A DNA stretch of 64,000 nt from Algoriphagus lutimaris (lineage in GTDB: Bacteria; Bacteroidota; Bacteroidia; Cytophagales; Cyclobacteriaceae). A program made the translations under genes and the position numbers. This document shows, in pieces, positions 44,601 through 52,401 of the stretch. Position 1 is the first letter of the stretch. Each line of letters begins with the position of its first letter. Below the pieces are notes generated by a model, which saw only the letters and a program-made list of their open reading frames with translations, did not search any database and had not been told where the DNA came from. Location: positions 764,384 to 828,383 of the forward strand of contig NZ_JAFIDJ010000002.1 in assembly GCF_017051705.1 (NCBI RefSeq), read 5' to 3'.

Positions 44601-45574
44601 AGATTCCTTAGGAAATTTCGAAGCGCAACCTGCCAATCCGGATCTGCATCCCATTCGGGGCCTATATATAACTCATTTCGAACGATAAGCTTGATATAAT
44701 ATTTAACCACCGTACGATTCGTAGATTCTCCTGCGGGAACTTCTAACCCCATACTTTTCATCATATCTGCTTCTCTTGCTTCCACCTTTACTAATAAGAA
44801 CTGTACCCGATCCCTAATTAATTCCTGGTCAGTTTTTGCTTCCGTTAACCATTCTGTGGCATAAGGATATTCAGCTTTCAATATTTGTTCAATACCCGAT
44901 TTTTGAGCTTCCTGTTCTGCTAATATGGTAGCTTGGGATTTTCCATACATGTCATACCTGAAATAGCTCAATAGACCTGATTCAGCAGAGGAGCCTTCGA
45001 TCGGAATACCAAGTTTAAATACTTCTAGGTTTAAGGGGTTTTCTGCAATAAACTGTTGCGCGGAAGAAGTCTCATTTTGCCCAATGTTAGGAAACTCAGG
45101 CACATCTATCACTAATAGATTTTTGGATCTAGTATTTGCTCCGACCGCGGCAAATTGTTTGGCTGCTGTTTGTAAATCAGGTCCACTTACTCCAAATAAG
45201 CTGGTAGAAGGGATCATTTGCGCATTCCCTGTATAGGGAGCCACATGAATGGAGGTGTTGTTTTTTTGCCGTGTTACAAAAATGATATTTTTGACCAATC
45301 GACTTGAAAATGCATTGGAATAATCTGCTTGAACAGCATCTGATATGGCAACCTGTTCCAGTTCAAAATACCCCACAGGGTCTCCTCCTGCCTCCACCAA
45401 GGATGAATGGACACTATCAGCTAATGCTTTCCATTCCATCGCAGGTCTGGCACCGGGGTCATTCGATACCAAAACGATCGATTTCCCATCAAAAAAAGTT
45501 TCTGGCAAAGTGCCTTGCCCCATTCCTCTTAGTAGGAAAATGAAAACAAAAACTAGAGATAAGATATATTTCAT
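44591..45574 (-). CDS. Secreted protein of unknown function
   Basis: The 327-aa protein has a signal peptide (up to RGMGQ) and no motif I can place with certainty. It contains SIVLVSNDPG, NLLVIDVPEFPNI and a YATEWLTEAKTDQELIRD region, and it appears soluble, with no other membrane helix. It may be a periplasmic or surface protein specific to Bacteroidota. The neighbours (yjjX convergent, M28 peptidase divergent) give no clue. Confidence 0.7.
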   Translation of the reverse strand: MKYILSLVFVFIFLLRGMGQGTLPETFFDGKSIVLVSNDPGARPAMEWKALADSVHSSLVEAGGDPVGYFELEQVAISDAVQADYSNAFSSRLVKNIIFVTRQKNNTSIHVAPYTGNAQMIPSTSLFGVSGPDLQTAAKQFAAVGANTRSKNLLVIDVPEFPNIGQNETSSAQQFIAENPLNLEVFKLGIPIEGSSAESGLLSYFRYDMYGKSQATILAEQEAQKSGIEQILKAEYPYATEWLTEAKTDQELIRDRVQFLLVKVEAREADMMKSMGLEVPAGESTNRTVVKYYIKLIVRNELYIGPEWDADPDWQVALRNFLRNLKK

Positions 45575-45644
45575 TAGTAGAAATAGGTGATGTCCTTTTG
45601 CTTAGTAATTTTACGAATATACATAACGAAAAATATTTTCATTG

Positions 45645-46568
45645 ATGCAGATTAATTTGAAGTCTTTCCTAAGTTTTCTGTTTATCCTATTGGCTTTTTA
45701 TTCCGAAGCTCAACATGTGGATAAAAAATCACTATTGGACAATATAGAATATTTATCCTCAGATGACTTCAAAGGGAGAAAAACAGGCAGTGCGGAAAAC
45801 TTAAAAGCCAGAAATTTTATCGTTGAGAAGTTCAAATCCATTGGATTAGAAACCCACTATCTCCAGTTTCAGCAAAAGTTTTCTTTTGAAAATAGAAGAT
45901 CTAATGATCGCCTCGACGGTGCTAATGTGGTAGGGTTTGTGGCAGGCAGTGAATCTAGAAAATTAATCGTGATCACCGCCCATTTCGACCATGTGGGAGT
46001 AGGAAACCCTATTGAGGGAGACAGCATTTTTAATGGAGCGGATGACAATGCCTCGGGGACTGCCGCTTTAATAGCTTTGGCAGAATACTTTAGAAAGAAT
46101 AGACCTAAGCACAGTATGATATTTGCCGCTTTGGATGGAGAAGAAATGGGGCTGCAAGGCGCTAGAGCATTGGTCAGGGATTTTCCATTTCCACTTGAAA
46201 CAATTGAATTGAATATCAATATGGATATGATTTCCAGAAATAATCAGGGAGAATTATATGCTTCTGGAACTTACCAAAACCCAGATTTAAAACCGATTTT
46301 GGAAAAAGCGTCTTTAGGTCTTTCCCCAACTTTAGTATTTGGTCATGATATACCAGATACCGGTAGAGATGATTGGAGTAAATCCTCAGATCATGGAGCT
46401 TTCCTAGAAAAGGGAGTTCCACATATTTATTTTGGGGTGGAAGATCACCCGGATTACCACAAGCCAAGTGATGAGTTTAAAAACATACAACCTGATTTTT
46501 ATTACGAGGCAGTTAACCTGATTCTTAAATGCACCCTTGCTTTAGATCGTGAATTACTGAAAGAATAG
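45645..46568 (+). CDS. Exported M28-family zinc aminopeptidase
   Basis: A signal peptide (to YSEAQ) is followed by the M28 two-zinc site: His in TAHFDHVG, Asp in NGADDNASG, the Glu pair in LDGEEMGLQG, Asp in NINMDMISRN and the final His in VEDHPDYHKPSD. All five ligand motifs are present, so activity is likely. An in-frame TTG lies one codon upstream of the ATG used here. Size 307 aa. Confidence 0.94.
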   Translation: MQINLKSFLSFLFILLAFYSEAQHVDKKSLLDNIEYLSSDDFKGRKTGSAENLKARNFIVEKFKSIGLETHYLQFQQKFSFENRRSNDRLDGANVVGFVAGSESRKLIVITAHFDHVGVGNPIEGDSIFNGADDNASGTAALIALAEYFRKNRPKHSMIFAALDGEEMGLQGARALVRDFPFPLETIELNINMDMISRNNQGELYASGTYQNPDLKPILEKASLGLSPTLVFGHDIPDTGRDDWSKSSDHGAFLEKGVPHIYFGVEDHPDYHKPSDEFKNIQPDFYYEAVNLILKCTLALDRELLKE

Positions 46569-46638
46569 TATTAATCCTTCGGATTGCCTGAAAGGATGCG
46601 TAATTTGGGGTTTGTTTCTAAGACTATACCGCTGAATT

Positions 46639-48417
46639 TTGCCAAAAACAGATTTTATCACAAAGCTACTAATCTGGCGACTCAGACATCTGAGTAATCA
46701 ATCCTTTATTATCATCCTTAGCGGGATCATAGGAATAATTTCAGGACTGGCAGCTGTAATTTTGAAAAGCGGAGTCCATGCCATTCAGGAGTTCTTAACA
46801 GAAGACTTTTACAACGAATACGCCAATTTCCTGTATATCCTTTATCCTATGATAGGGATAACAGCTGCGTATGTAGTAGGAAAATATATTTTTAAAGATG
46901 TAGGCGGACATGGAATCCCGGATGTTTTGTTTATCATCTCCAAGAAGCAAAGCCTCATTCCTAGGGTAAAAATGTATAGCCGATTATTTACTTCGGCACT
47001 AACCGTAGGATTTGGAGGTTCAGTCGGTTTGGAAGCTCCAATGGTGGTAACCGGGTCTGCCATCGGTTCCAATACAGGCTTGCTGATGCATTTAAATGCA
47101 AAAAAAAGAACCCTATTGATTGGCTGTGGTGCCGCCGCTGCTATTTCAGCCATCTTCGGAGCGCCCATTGGAGCGGTGATTTTTGCAATTGAGGTGATCC
47201 TAATGGAAATAAGCACCGCAAGTTTCATCCCTCTACTTATTGCCTCGGTGATGGGTTCGCTTACCTCCATGGTTTTGATTGGGAAAGATTCCATTTTTAA
47301 CTTCAATTTCACCGAAACCTTCAAGGCTTCCCATATGCCCTATTACCTGTTATTAGGTATTATTTGTGGATTGGTATCGCTTTATTTTAACCGTGCGGTA
47401 AGAAGAACAGAATTAGCTCTGGAAGGATTGGAAAGCCAAACGATGCGAATGCTATATGGAGGTGCTTTTCTAGGTTTTATGGTGTTTTTCTTCCCCCCAA
47501 TATATGGAGAAGGTTACAATATCCTAAACCAATTGATTGAAGGTAAATCGGCAGAAATTTTGAATAGAAGCCCATTTTTCTCCGTGATCGAGAACCCTTA
47601 TATGATCATCATTTTCTTGGTTTTGATCATCTTATTTAAACCCATTGCTTCCGCATTAACCATTGGGAGTGGGGGTAGCGGAGGGATATTTGCCCCTTCT
47701 CTTTATGTGGGAGGTATCGTAGGTTTTGTCTTTGCCTATTCCAAAAACCTGTTTGGATTCCACATTCCTCTTCCTCTGGCCTCCTTTACTTTGGTAGCCA
47801 TGTGTGGGGTCATGAGTGGAGTACAGCATGCACCGCTTTCAGCGATATTCTTAATTGCTGAAATTACGGGAGGATATGAACTCTTCGTCCCCTTGATGTT
47901 TGTTTCAGCAATTTCCTTTATCACCACTACCTATTATCAAAAGGATAGCTTATACTCCCTTCAATTAAAAGACAAGGGTAAATTTTTGCCTGAATCAAAA
48001 GATCAAGAACTACTAGAGTTAATTGATATAACCCATGTTATTGAACGGGATCTTCTGCCTGTTCATCCCGATGCTAAATTAAAGGATCTGACCAACTTGG
48101 TTAAAATTTCGAAAAGGAATATCTTCCCTGTAGTGGATGAGAAAAAGGCCCTTAGAGGCATCGTCACCTTAGATGATATTAGAGATATCATGTTTGACCA
48201 ATCACAACAGGATTCCGTTTTTATACGAGATTTGATGCATAGCCCTCCAGAAATCCTATTGGCTACTGAAAATATGCAAAAAGCCATGGAAAAATTTGAA
48301 AGCTCAGGAGCTTGGAACCTCCCTGTTATTGAAAATGGGATTTATTTAGGCTTCGTTTCTAAATCCAGGATATTCAATGCATATAGGAAACGTCTCATTC
48401 GACAGAAGCAAGATTAA
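46639..48417 (+). CDS. ClC-type chloride channel/transporter with CBS domains
   Basis: The 592-aa protein has a ClC membrane domain of about 10 helices (GHGIPDVLF, GFGGSVGLEAPMVVTGSAIG with the gating Glu, and IGSGGSGGIFAPSLYVGG) and two CBS domains from about residue 455 to the end. It moves chloride or exchanges chloride for protons. No ATG is available at the N-terminus: an in-frame TGA at 46633-46635 is followed by TTG at 46639, so a TTG start is the only reasonable choice without losing the first helix. Confidence 0.93.
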   Translation: MPKTDFITKLLIWRLRHLSNQSFIIILSGIIGIISGLAAVILKSGVHAIQEFLTEDFYNEYANFLYILYPMIGITAAYVVGKYIFKDVGGHGIPDVLFIISKKQSLIPRVKMYSRLFTSALTVGFGGSVGLEAPMVVTGSAIGSNTGLLMHLNAKKRTLLIGCGAAAAISAIFGAPIGAVIFAIEVILMEISTASFIPLLIASVMGSLTSMVLIGKDSIFNFNFTETFKASHMPYYLLLGIICGLVSLYFNRAVRRTELALEGLESQTMRMLYGGAFLGFMVFFFPPIYGEGYNILNQLIEGKSAEILNRSPFFSVIENPYMIIIFLVLIILFKPIASALTIGSGGSGGIFAPSLYVGGIVGFVFAYSKNLFGFHIPLPLASFTLVAMCGVMSGVQHAPLSAIFLIAEITGGYELFVPLMFVSAISFITTTYYQKDSLYSLQLKDKGKFLPESKDQELLELIDITHVIERDLLPVHPDAKLKDLTNLVKISKRNIFPVVDEKKALRGIVTLDDIRDIMFDQSQQDSVFIRDLMHSPPEILLATENMQKAMEKFESSGAWNLPVIENGIYLGFVSKSRIFNAYRKRLIRQKQD

Positions 48418-48862
48418 GCGAGTTTAGAATAAAATTTGGAATTGGAAATTATCCACTTATTTCAAGATTTAAATCTTCCTTTTTTTTAAGATAGCTACTT
48501 TTATCCACAAAATCGAGCTATTGTTTTATGTTATAAAAACTTGATTTTCAATTACTTATTATAACAAAGTGGAAAAGTGTGGATAAATTAATGAAAATGT
48601 GGATAAAATTTTCTTGCAATTTTCAATCCTTAAATAGACGCAATCAAGGCCCTTTTTTTTAAACAAACCTAAGAGCAAATTTCTATTTGTAATTCTATTT
48701 TCGAAGCTCAGAAATTCAAAGTTTAGAATAATATTCTGAAACACAACTTTTAGTCTTCATTTTAAGATGTGAAGTTGGATTTACCTAAATGGTAAAATAT
48801 TCTCTCAGAAACTTCACATTAGTATAAGCCAATTTTAACAGATATAATACAAATAGTATTCC
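48418..48862. other. 445-bp non-coding block with clustered DnaA boxes
   Basis: No gene is supported; a 61-codon minus-strand open frame at 48559-48744 has no recognisable features. The block holds four DnaA boxes (separate entry), AT-rich stretches and a nested hairpin at 48767-48819 (ATGTGAAGTT/AACTTCACAT enclosing TTACC/GGTAA). Confidence 0.5.
48449..48606. other. Cluster of four DnaA boxes (candidate origin or DnaA-titration site)
   Basis: TTATCCACA-type boxes occur at 48449-48457 (one mismatch), 48501-48509 (perfect, plus), 48578-48586 (perfect, minus) and 48598-48606 (perfect, minus), with AT-rich DNA between. The last two are 20 bp apart. Perfect boxes in coding DNA of this window are isolated, so the cluster is non-random. 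Confidence 0.55.
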
Positions 48863-49558
48863 TTAGATTCCAAAGCCAATCGGGGCCAGATTATTCATTT
48901 GTTTTAAGATCCAGGCTTGTCTTCCAATAATATAAGGAGTAGGTTTTTTTGGATTCCAACGAATAGGATTAGGCAATACGGCGGCAATCATTGCGGCTTC
49001 GTTTCTATTTAAATTTGCTGCAGGCTTTTTATAATAGGTTTGGGCAGCAGCCTCTATCCCGTAAATGCCATTCCCCATTTCAATCACATTCAAATAAACC
49101 TCAAGAATCCTTTCTTTGGGCCAAATCAACTCTACCAGCACCGTAAAATAAGCTTCTAAACCTTTCCTTAGATAACTTCTATCTGGCCATAAAAACACAT
49201 TTTTTACAGTCTGTTGGGTAATGGTACTTGCCCCCTTGATATTCTTTCCTTTTTGATTTCCTTCCCAGGCTTTTTTCATGGCCTCAAAGTCAAAGCCATG
49301 ATGATCCAGAAATTTTTGATCCTCCGCAGCCACTACTGCCTGGGGAGCATTCTTTGAAATTTGGGTCATTGGTACCCAATCTTTCGACAACTTCACCTTT
49401 TTTTCTGAATCGAATGTTTGTTCAAATAGCCGAATCACCATCAAAGGCGTCACCGGAACAGGGACAAAACGATAAAGAACTGTAAAGCCAATAGAAAGAA
49501 TAAGAAACCATATACACAGTTTCCAGAGAAATCTCCAAATTTTACGAAATACTTTCAT
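48863..49558 (-). CDS. mtgA: Monofunctional peptidoglycan glycosyltransferase
   Basis: This 231-aa inner-membrane protein has one N-terminal helix (about 12-30) and a GT51 domain: the catalytic Glu motif AAEDQKFLDHHGFD, KGASTITQQTVKNVFL, KERILEVYLNVIEMGNGIYG and EAAMIAAVLPNP. It polymerises lipid II into glycan strands. It ends at a clean non-coding block and starts 4 bp after the methyltransferase stop, so the two are co-transcribed. Confidence 0.96.
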   Translation of the reverse strand: MKVFRKIWRFLWKLCIWFLILSIGFTVLYRFVPVPVTPLMVIRLFEQTFDSEKKVKLSKDWVPMTQISKNAPQAVVAAEDQKFLDHHGFDFEAMKKAWEGNQKGKNIKGASTITQQTVKNVFLWPDRSYLRKGLEAYFTVLVELIWPKERILEVYLNVIEMGNGIYGIEAAAQTYYKKPAANLNRNEAAMIAAVLPNPIRWNPKKPTPYIIGRQAWILKQMNNLAPIGFGI

Positions 49559-49562
49559 TTAG

Positions 49563-50357
49563 TTAAACAGTTGCGCTGGCTTGAACAAAGCGATAGTAAA
49601 AGACCGCATTTCTATCCTCGGAAATGGTATCCAAATCTTGTTCCATTAATCGTATCTCTTCTTCTTTGATTAACTGAGCCTTTAACATGGAAGCAGCTGC
49701 ACTTTTCATCAGCCCTTTCCAATAAGTGGTAAATTGCTGAAGGGTATTAGGGTCGTGCTGGCTTAAGTGAAATCCTCCTGGGAAGAGGTTAATATCAATA
49801 AAATCTGCCTCATGAAGTAGATTCCCCAATTTCAAACCTACATCAGGGTCTCCTCCGAGGGATCTTTGAAACTGGTTATATTTTTCATAGTAATTCTTTA
49901 AACCTGGAAGTTCGGGATAAAAGTAAAAAGAACTATTATAAACTTCAGTCAGCCAAATTTTGGATCCAGGCAAAAGATGAGATTTTAAGCTCCTTAATAC
50001 CTGAGTTGGTTCTGGAATATGTTCTAATACCCAACAGATAAATGCCCCATCAAATTTCTCATTCAACTGTAGATTCCTAGCATCCTGATGCTCAAAACTA
50101 AGTCGATCCTTAAAAGAATCAAGATTGACCTGAGCCTTTTCCAATTGTTTCGATTCAGCATCTACACAAGTGATTCTAATTTCGGGGAATAGGTCCAGCA
50201 AAACTTGGGTTTGAGCACCTACTCCAGAACCGATTTCAAGGATATGTTTACATCCATTAAAATCAATTCTGGGATAAATCAAAGAACCTAACACTCCTGC
50301 TTGTTCTACCAGTCGTTCTTGTTCTTCGGGTACATATCCATGAATGTATGATGTCAT
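49563..50357 (-). CDS. Class I SAM-dependent methyltransferase
   Basis: This 264-aa protein has the SAM-binding motif I HILEIGSGVGAQTQVLL, an acidic RITCVDAES after beta-2, QDARNLQL and FICWVLEHIPEPTQVLRSL as later motifs. It is a Rossmann-fold methyltransferase; the substrate is not evident. The mtgA gene follows at 4 bp, which hints at an envelope-related role but does not show it. Confidence 0.88.
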   Translation of the reverse strand: MTSYIHGYVPEEQERLVEQAGVLGSLIYPRIDFNGCKHILEIGSGVGAQTQVLLDLFPEIRITCVDAESKQLEKAQVNLDSFKDRLSFEHQDARNLQLNEKFDGAFICWVLEHIPEPTQVLRSLKSHLLPGSKIWLTEVYNSSFYFYPELPGLKNYYEKYNQFQRSLGGDPDVGLKLGNLLHEADFIDINLFPGGFHLSQHDPNTLQQFTTYWKGLMKSAAASMLKAQLIKEEEIRLMEQDLDTISEDRNAVFYYRFVQASATV

Positions 50358-50506
50358 TGACTTAAATTTTAATGCAAATTATCAAGAAAATAATAGAAGT
50401 ATGTTAATTCCATTGTTTCAGTCTGAATTTTATCATCACATTAACTTCCCCTTGTAATTAACCCTAAAAGTTCCCTATTTTGGATTTTGACGAAATAATA
50501 AACCAA

Positions 50507-50971
50507 ATGAGCGCAATAGAAATTGGAAGTTTCGAGGATTTTGAAAAATATAGCGGTAAAGAGTTAGGCACATCTGAGTACTTCCAAATAACCCAAGAGC
50601 AAATCAATTTATTTGCAGACGCAACTTATGATCACCAATGGATCCACACCGATCCTGAAAAAGCAAAAACCCAAGGAGCATTTGGAAATACCATTGCACA
50701 TGGTTATTTAACCCTTAGTATCGTTCCTCATTTATGGGAACAGATCCTTAAGGTCAATAATCTAAAAATGATGATTAATTACGGAATTGAGAATTTCAGA
50801 TTTGCTCATCCCGTGCTGGTTACTGACCAAGTAAGATTAGTCGCCACCCTGAAATCCGTAGTCAACCTGAGAGGGACCGTGAAGGCGGAAGTATCTGTAA
50901 AACTGGAAATCAAAGATCAGAAAAAACCAGCTTTTACCGGCGTATTAGTATTTCTATACCACTTTCAATAA
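50507..50971 (+). CDS. MaoC-like (R)-specific enoyl-CoA hydratase
   Basis: Started at the ATG at 50507 (154 aa), the protein shows the hot-dog fold hydratase motif FADATYDHQWIHTDPEKA and GNTIAHGYLTLSIVPHLW, with the Asp and His of the catalytic pair. MaoC-like enzymes hydrate trans-2-enoyl-CoA to (R)-3-hydroxyacyl-CoA. A longer TTG-started frame from 50480 adds nine residues and is not preferred. Confidence 0.93.
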   Translation: MSAIEIGSFEDFEKYSGKELGTSEYFQITQEQINLFADATYDHQWIHTDPEKAKTQGAFGNTIAHGYLTLSIVPHLWEQILKVNNLKMMINYGIENFRFAHPVLVTDQVRLVATLKSVVNLRGTVKAEVSVKLEIKDQKKPAFTGVLVFLYHFQ

Positions 50972-51000
50972 TCAATTGACATAATCTTATACTAAAAATA

Positions 51001-51022
51001 AAGCCGGATTTTCCGGCTTTTT
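51001..51022. terminator. Bidirectional terminator between maoC-like and serine hydrolase genes
   Basis: AAGCCGGA / TCCGGCTT stem with a TTT loop and a T-run. It lies between two convergent genes. Confidence 0.8.
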
Positions 51023-52338
51023 TACTGTTCTATTCTCTGAAACAAGATAGTAGCCCCACCTTGTTTAAGAGTCATTTCGCCTTTCTCTGGATCAAAAATC
51101 ATCGTAGCCCCTGCTTGGACAAATTCAAAAACATGATTTCCTCTGGCTTCTAAAGGAGTATCAGGTTGACCGGTAGGTTTCGCAATCAATGTATTTCCCT
51201 CTTTCACGAAGGTCATTTTAAGAGGAATCTGGTCTGAAGCATATTCCCCTAAATATTGATCCAACTCTTCTTCAGTTAATGTTGCAGTTTGAAAATTTGG
51301 AATCTTCACTTCTCTTCCAAATTGAGTATCCAAAATGGCTAGGATGATGTTATTGTTATTGTAATTACTGCCATTTGACAAAATACAGACTGTAACATCT
51401 TCTGCGGGTAAATAACCTATCATAGACGAAAAACCATCAATCCCCCCGTTGTGGCCATAGGCTATCTTTTCATAATAAGGAAATTGGAACATGCCCCTTC
51501 CATACCCGTCCTTTATTTCTTTCATTAATGCCAAACTCTCCTCAGAAATGAGTTTGCCAGAAAAAAGCCCTTCAATAAATTTCCCTAAATCTTCTGCGGT
51601 AGAAACAATAGCACCAGCTCCTAAAGGAATAGACATGTCGGTAACCTGTTCTTCCTCCCAACCATCTTCATAGGAATAGGATTTGGCTTCATTTGTTCCT
51701 TTTTCCTGACCCACTAAGGTATGTTCCAATTGCAAAGGCTTGGTGATTTTTTCCTCTACTAATTCCGAATAAGATTCATTGTAAACATCTTCTAAAATAA
51801 AAGTGAGTAAGACAAAATTGGAATTACTATACTCTCCTTTGGAGTCTGGTTCAAAATCGCTTCCTCCATCTTTGATGATTTCAACAAGCTGCTCACGAGT
51901 TTGAGGACTTGTGAAATAAGTATCATATAAATCATCATTGGTGAAATTATGAATGCCACTTCTATGCTGAAGGAGCATGCTGATGGTGATTTGGTCCGAA
52001 TGAGGGATTTCGGGAATAAATTCAGATAGCTTTTGATCCAATTTCATCTTTCCTTCCTCCACCGCCTGGAAAACCATCACTGTGGTAAACATTTTGGTGA
52101 TAGAGCCCACCCGGAATCTAGTATCATCATCTAATTTTACTCCCTCACCCACATCTTTAAAGCCAAGAGAACGGGCATAAAGCACTTCTCCATTTGCCTT
52201 CAAAAGGACATTCCCCATAAACTTGTCGTGGACTTCTAAGGAATCGAAATATTGATCCAGTTTGTTGAAATCTTGTGCAATCAGGGTAGCTCCGCTAAAC
52301 AATAAAATAAATAATGAATAGATAAACCGTTGTTTCAT
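51022..52338 (-). CDS. Exported beta-lactamase-family serine hydrolase
   Basis: A signal peptide (to TLIAQ) precedes a class C beta-lactamase/penicillin-binding-like fold: the nucleophile Ser in SITKMF (SxxK), the Tyr motif EYSNSN and the GHNGG motif. A C-terminal lipocalin-like extension (from about 335) follows, as in many esterase-type members. It may act as an esterase or D-aminopeptidase-like enzyme; beta-lactam resistance is not implied. Length 438 aa. Confidence 0.9.
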   Translation of the reverse strand: MKQRFIYSLFILLFSGATLIAQDFNKLDQYFDSLEVHDKFMGNVLLKANGEVLYARSLGFKDVGEGVKLDDDTRFRVGSITKMFTTVMVFQAVEEGKMKLDQKLSEFIPEIPHSDQITISMLLQHRSGIHNFTNDDLYDTYFTSPQTREQLVEIIKDGGSDFEPDSKGEYSNSNFVLLTFILEDVYNESYSELVEEKITKPLQLEHTLVGQEKGTNEAKSYSYEDGWEEEQVTDMSIPLGAGAIVSTAEDLGKFIEGLFSGKLISEESLALMKEIKDGYGRGMFQFPYYEKIAYGHNGGIDGFSSMIGYLPAEDVTVCILSNGSNYNNNNIILAILDTQFGREVKIPNFQTATLTEEELDQYLGEYASDQIPLKMTFVKEGNTLIAKPTGQPDTPLEARGNHVFEFVQAGATMIFDPEKGEMTLKQGGATILFQRIEQ

Positions 52339-52361
52339 AGCAAATTGTCTTCAATGAAGAT

Positions 52362-52393
52362 AAAAAAAATCCTCCTTGGGTTACAAGGAGGAT
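52362..52393 (-). terminator. Terminator after the second TonB-receptor gene
   Basis: On the minus strand, ATCCTCCTTG-TAACC-CAAGGAGGAT with a run of T after it; a perfect 10-bp stem nine bases past the receptor stop. Confidence 0.88.
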
Positions 52394-52401
52394 GTGAAGG
52401 A

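Noticed and set aside
48559-48744. A 61-codon minus-strand open frame inside the DnaA-box region
   Set aside because: Composition is Phe/Ile/Asn-rich as expected for translated AT-rich non-coding DNA, and it overlaps two DnaA boxes.
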